From Anaerolineaceae bacterium (GTDB lineage: Bacteria; Chloroflexota; Anaerolineae; Anaerolineales; Anaerolineaceae), in assembly GCA_016936755.1 (NCBI GenBank), contig JAFGXF010000055.1, positions 1 to 34,291 of the forward strand: a stretch of DNA of 34,291 nucleotides, read 5' to 3'. Position numbers and translations under genes: made by a program. Below, in pieces: positions 33,797 to 34,291 of the stretch. The notes under the pieces are model-generated. The model was given only the letters and a program-made list of their open reading frames with translations. It searched no databases and had not been told where the DNA came from. The first letter of the stretch is position 1; each line of letters opens with the position of its first letter.

Positions 33797-34291
33797 ATGC
33801 GCATCCTTTATATTGCCATCAAAGACCTTTCCCAGATCCTGCGACAGAAAAAAACCGCACTGTTCCTGCTGGTCATGCCGCTGCTTTTCACCTGGCTGAT
33901 GGGCGTAGTCTTCGGTCAGAACAGCAATGCCGATTTGCGCCTGCCGGTCGGCCTGGTCGACCGCGATGGGGGAGTTATGAGTACATATCTCTCCACCCTG
34001 TTGGACGATTCCCGGAGCATCCGTCCGCTGGAGGTCAAGGATACCGGGGAGGAAGACCTGCAGGAACGGATCCGATCGCAGGAATTCGCTGCCATCCTGA
34101 TCGTCCCGGAAGGTTTCAGCCAGCGGGCCCTGAGCGGAGAAACGCCGCAGTTGATCCTGCTGGTTGATGTCAATACGCCGGCCGGACAGATCGCCGAGCG
34201 TGCGGTCAGCCTGTCTGTCACTCGCCTGCTGAGTGCGGTTCAGGCCGGGCGCATCAGCCTCGATCTGGTCGGAGAGCCGGCAGATGAGCCC
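33797..34291 (+). CDS. ABC-2 type permease, second of a pair, 3' partial
   Basis: AGGAG lies seven bases before the ATG. The visible 165 residues read as an N-terminal membrane segment (about 20-41, TALFLLVMPLLFTWLMGVVFG) followed by an external domain with the ABC-2 pattern LPVGLVDRDGG ... AAILIVPEGFSQ, like the upstream permease. The C-terminal membrane half is beyond the window. It probably forms a heterodimer with the first permease. Confidence 0.9.
   Translation, partial: MRILYIAIKDLSQILRQKKTALFLLVMPLLFTWLMGVVFGQNSNADLRLPVGLVDRDGGVMSTYLSTLLDDSRSIRPLEVKDTGEEDLQERIRSQEFAAILIVPEGFSQRALSGETPQLILLVDVNTPAGQIAERAVSLSVTRLLSAVQAGRISLDLVGEPADEP

Overview
The window looks like a chromosomal segment of a free-living, heterotrophic bacterium, most likely a member of Chloroflexota (Anaerolineae-like). 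This is inferred from the gene mix: a CUT1-type sugar importer with GH1 and GH16 enzymes under a LacI repressor, a large MalT-like LuxR regulator beside ABC-2 exporters, and secreted subtilase and amidohydrolase genes. No rRNA, tRNA or CRISPR array was seen, so the taxonomy rests on gene style only.

Positions 1-15.5 kb form a polysaccharide and secreted-hydrolase block. It begins with the 3' part of a very large (alpha/alpha)6-barrel protein related in style to sugar phosphorylases (+ strand). A convergent terminator hairpin separates it from a secreted S8 subtilase (- strand). A decayed methyltransferase, a membrane-anchored amidohydrolase and then a minus-strand sugar locus follow: lacI, solute-binding lipoprotein, two permeases, GH16 beta-glucanase, GH1 beta-glucosidase. 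Two matching palindromes, one over the lacI promoter and one in front of the binding-protein gene, make a self-consistent LacI regulon. The likely route is extracellular cleavage of a beta-1,3-type glucan by GH16, import of oligosaccharides, and intracellular cleavage by GH1.

Positions 15.5-26.4 kb are an accessory region. It holds small genes of unrelated function, several AT-rich: an HTH protein behind a consensus promoter, a Coa1-like protein, a CPBP protease, a phosphotransferase, a methyltransferase, a membrane protein, a DUF3795 protein, a GH12 lipoprotein and a DUF998 protein. It also holds many gene scraps: a truncated Crp, two broken DUF3795 copies, a phosphatase tail and an ABC ATPase fragment. 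Between 20.2 and 23.2 kb, boxes reading GTTGGGC or GTTGGGT stand in front of several ORFs, with inverse boxes upstream in some gaps. This hints at, but does not prove, an old integron-like cassette array.

Positions 26.4-34.3 kb hold two ABC exporter loci. The first is a compact operon of an ArsR sensor with cysteine pairs, a 48-residue cysteine-rich protein, an ABC ATPase and an ABC-2 permease, joined by two ATGA overlaps. The second is an 881-residue MalT-like LuxR regulator with its own terminator, followed by an ATPase and two ABC-2 permeases, the last cut by the window end.
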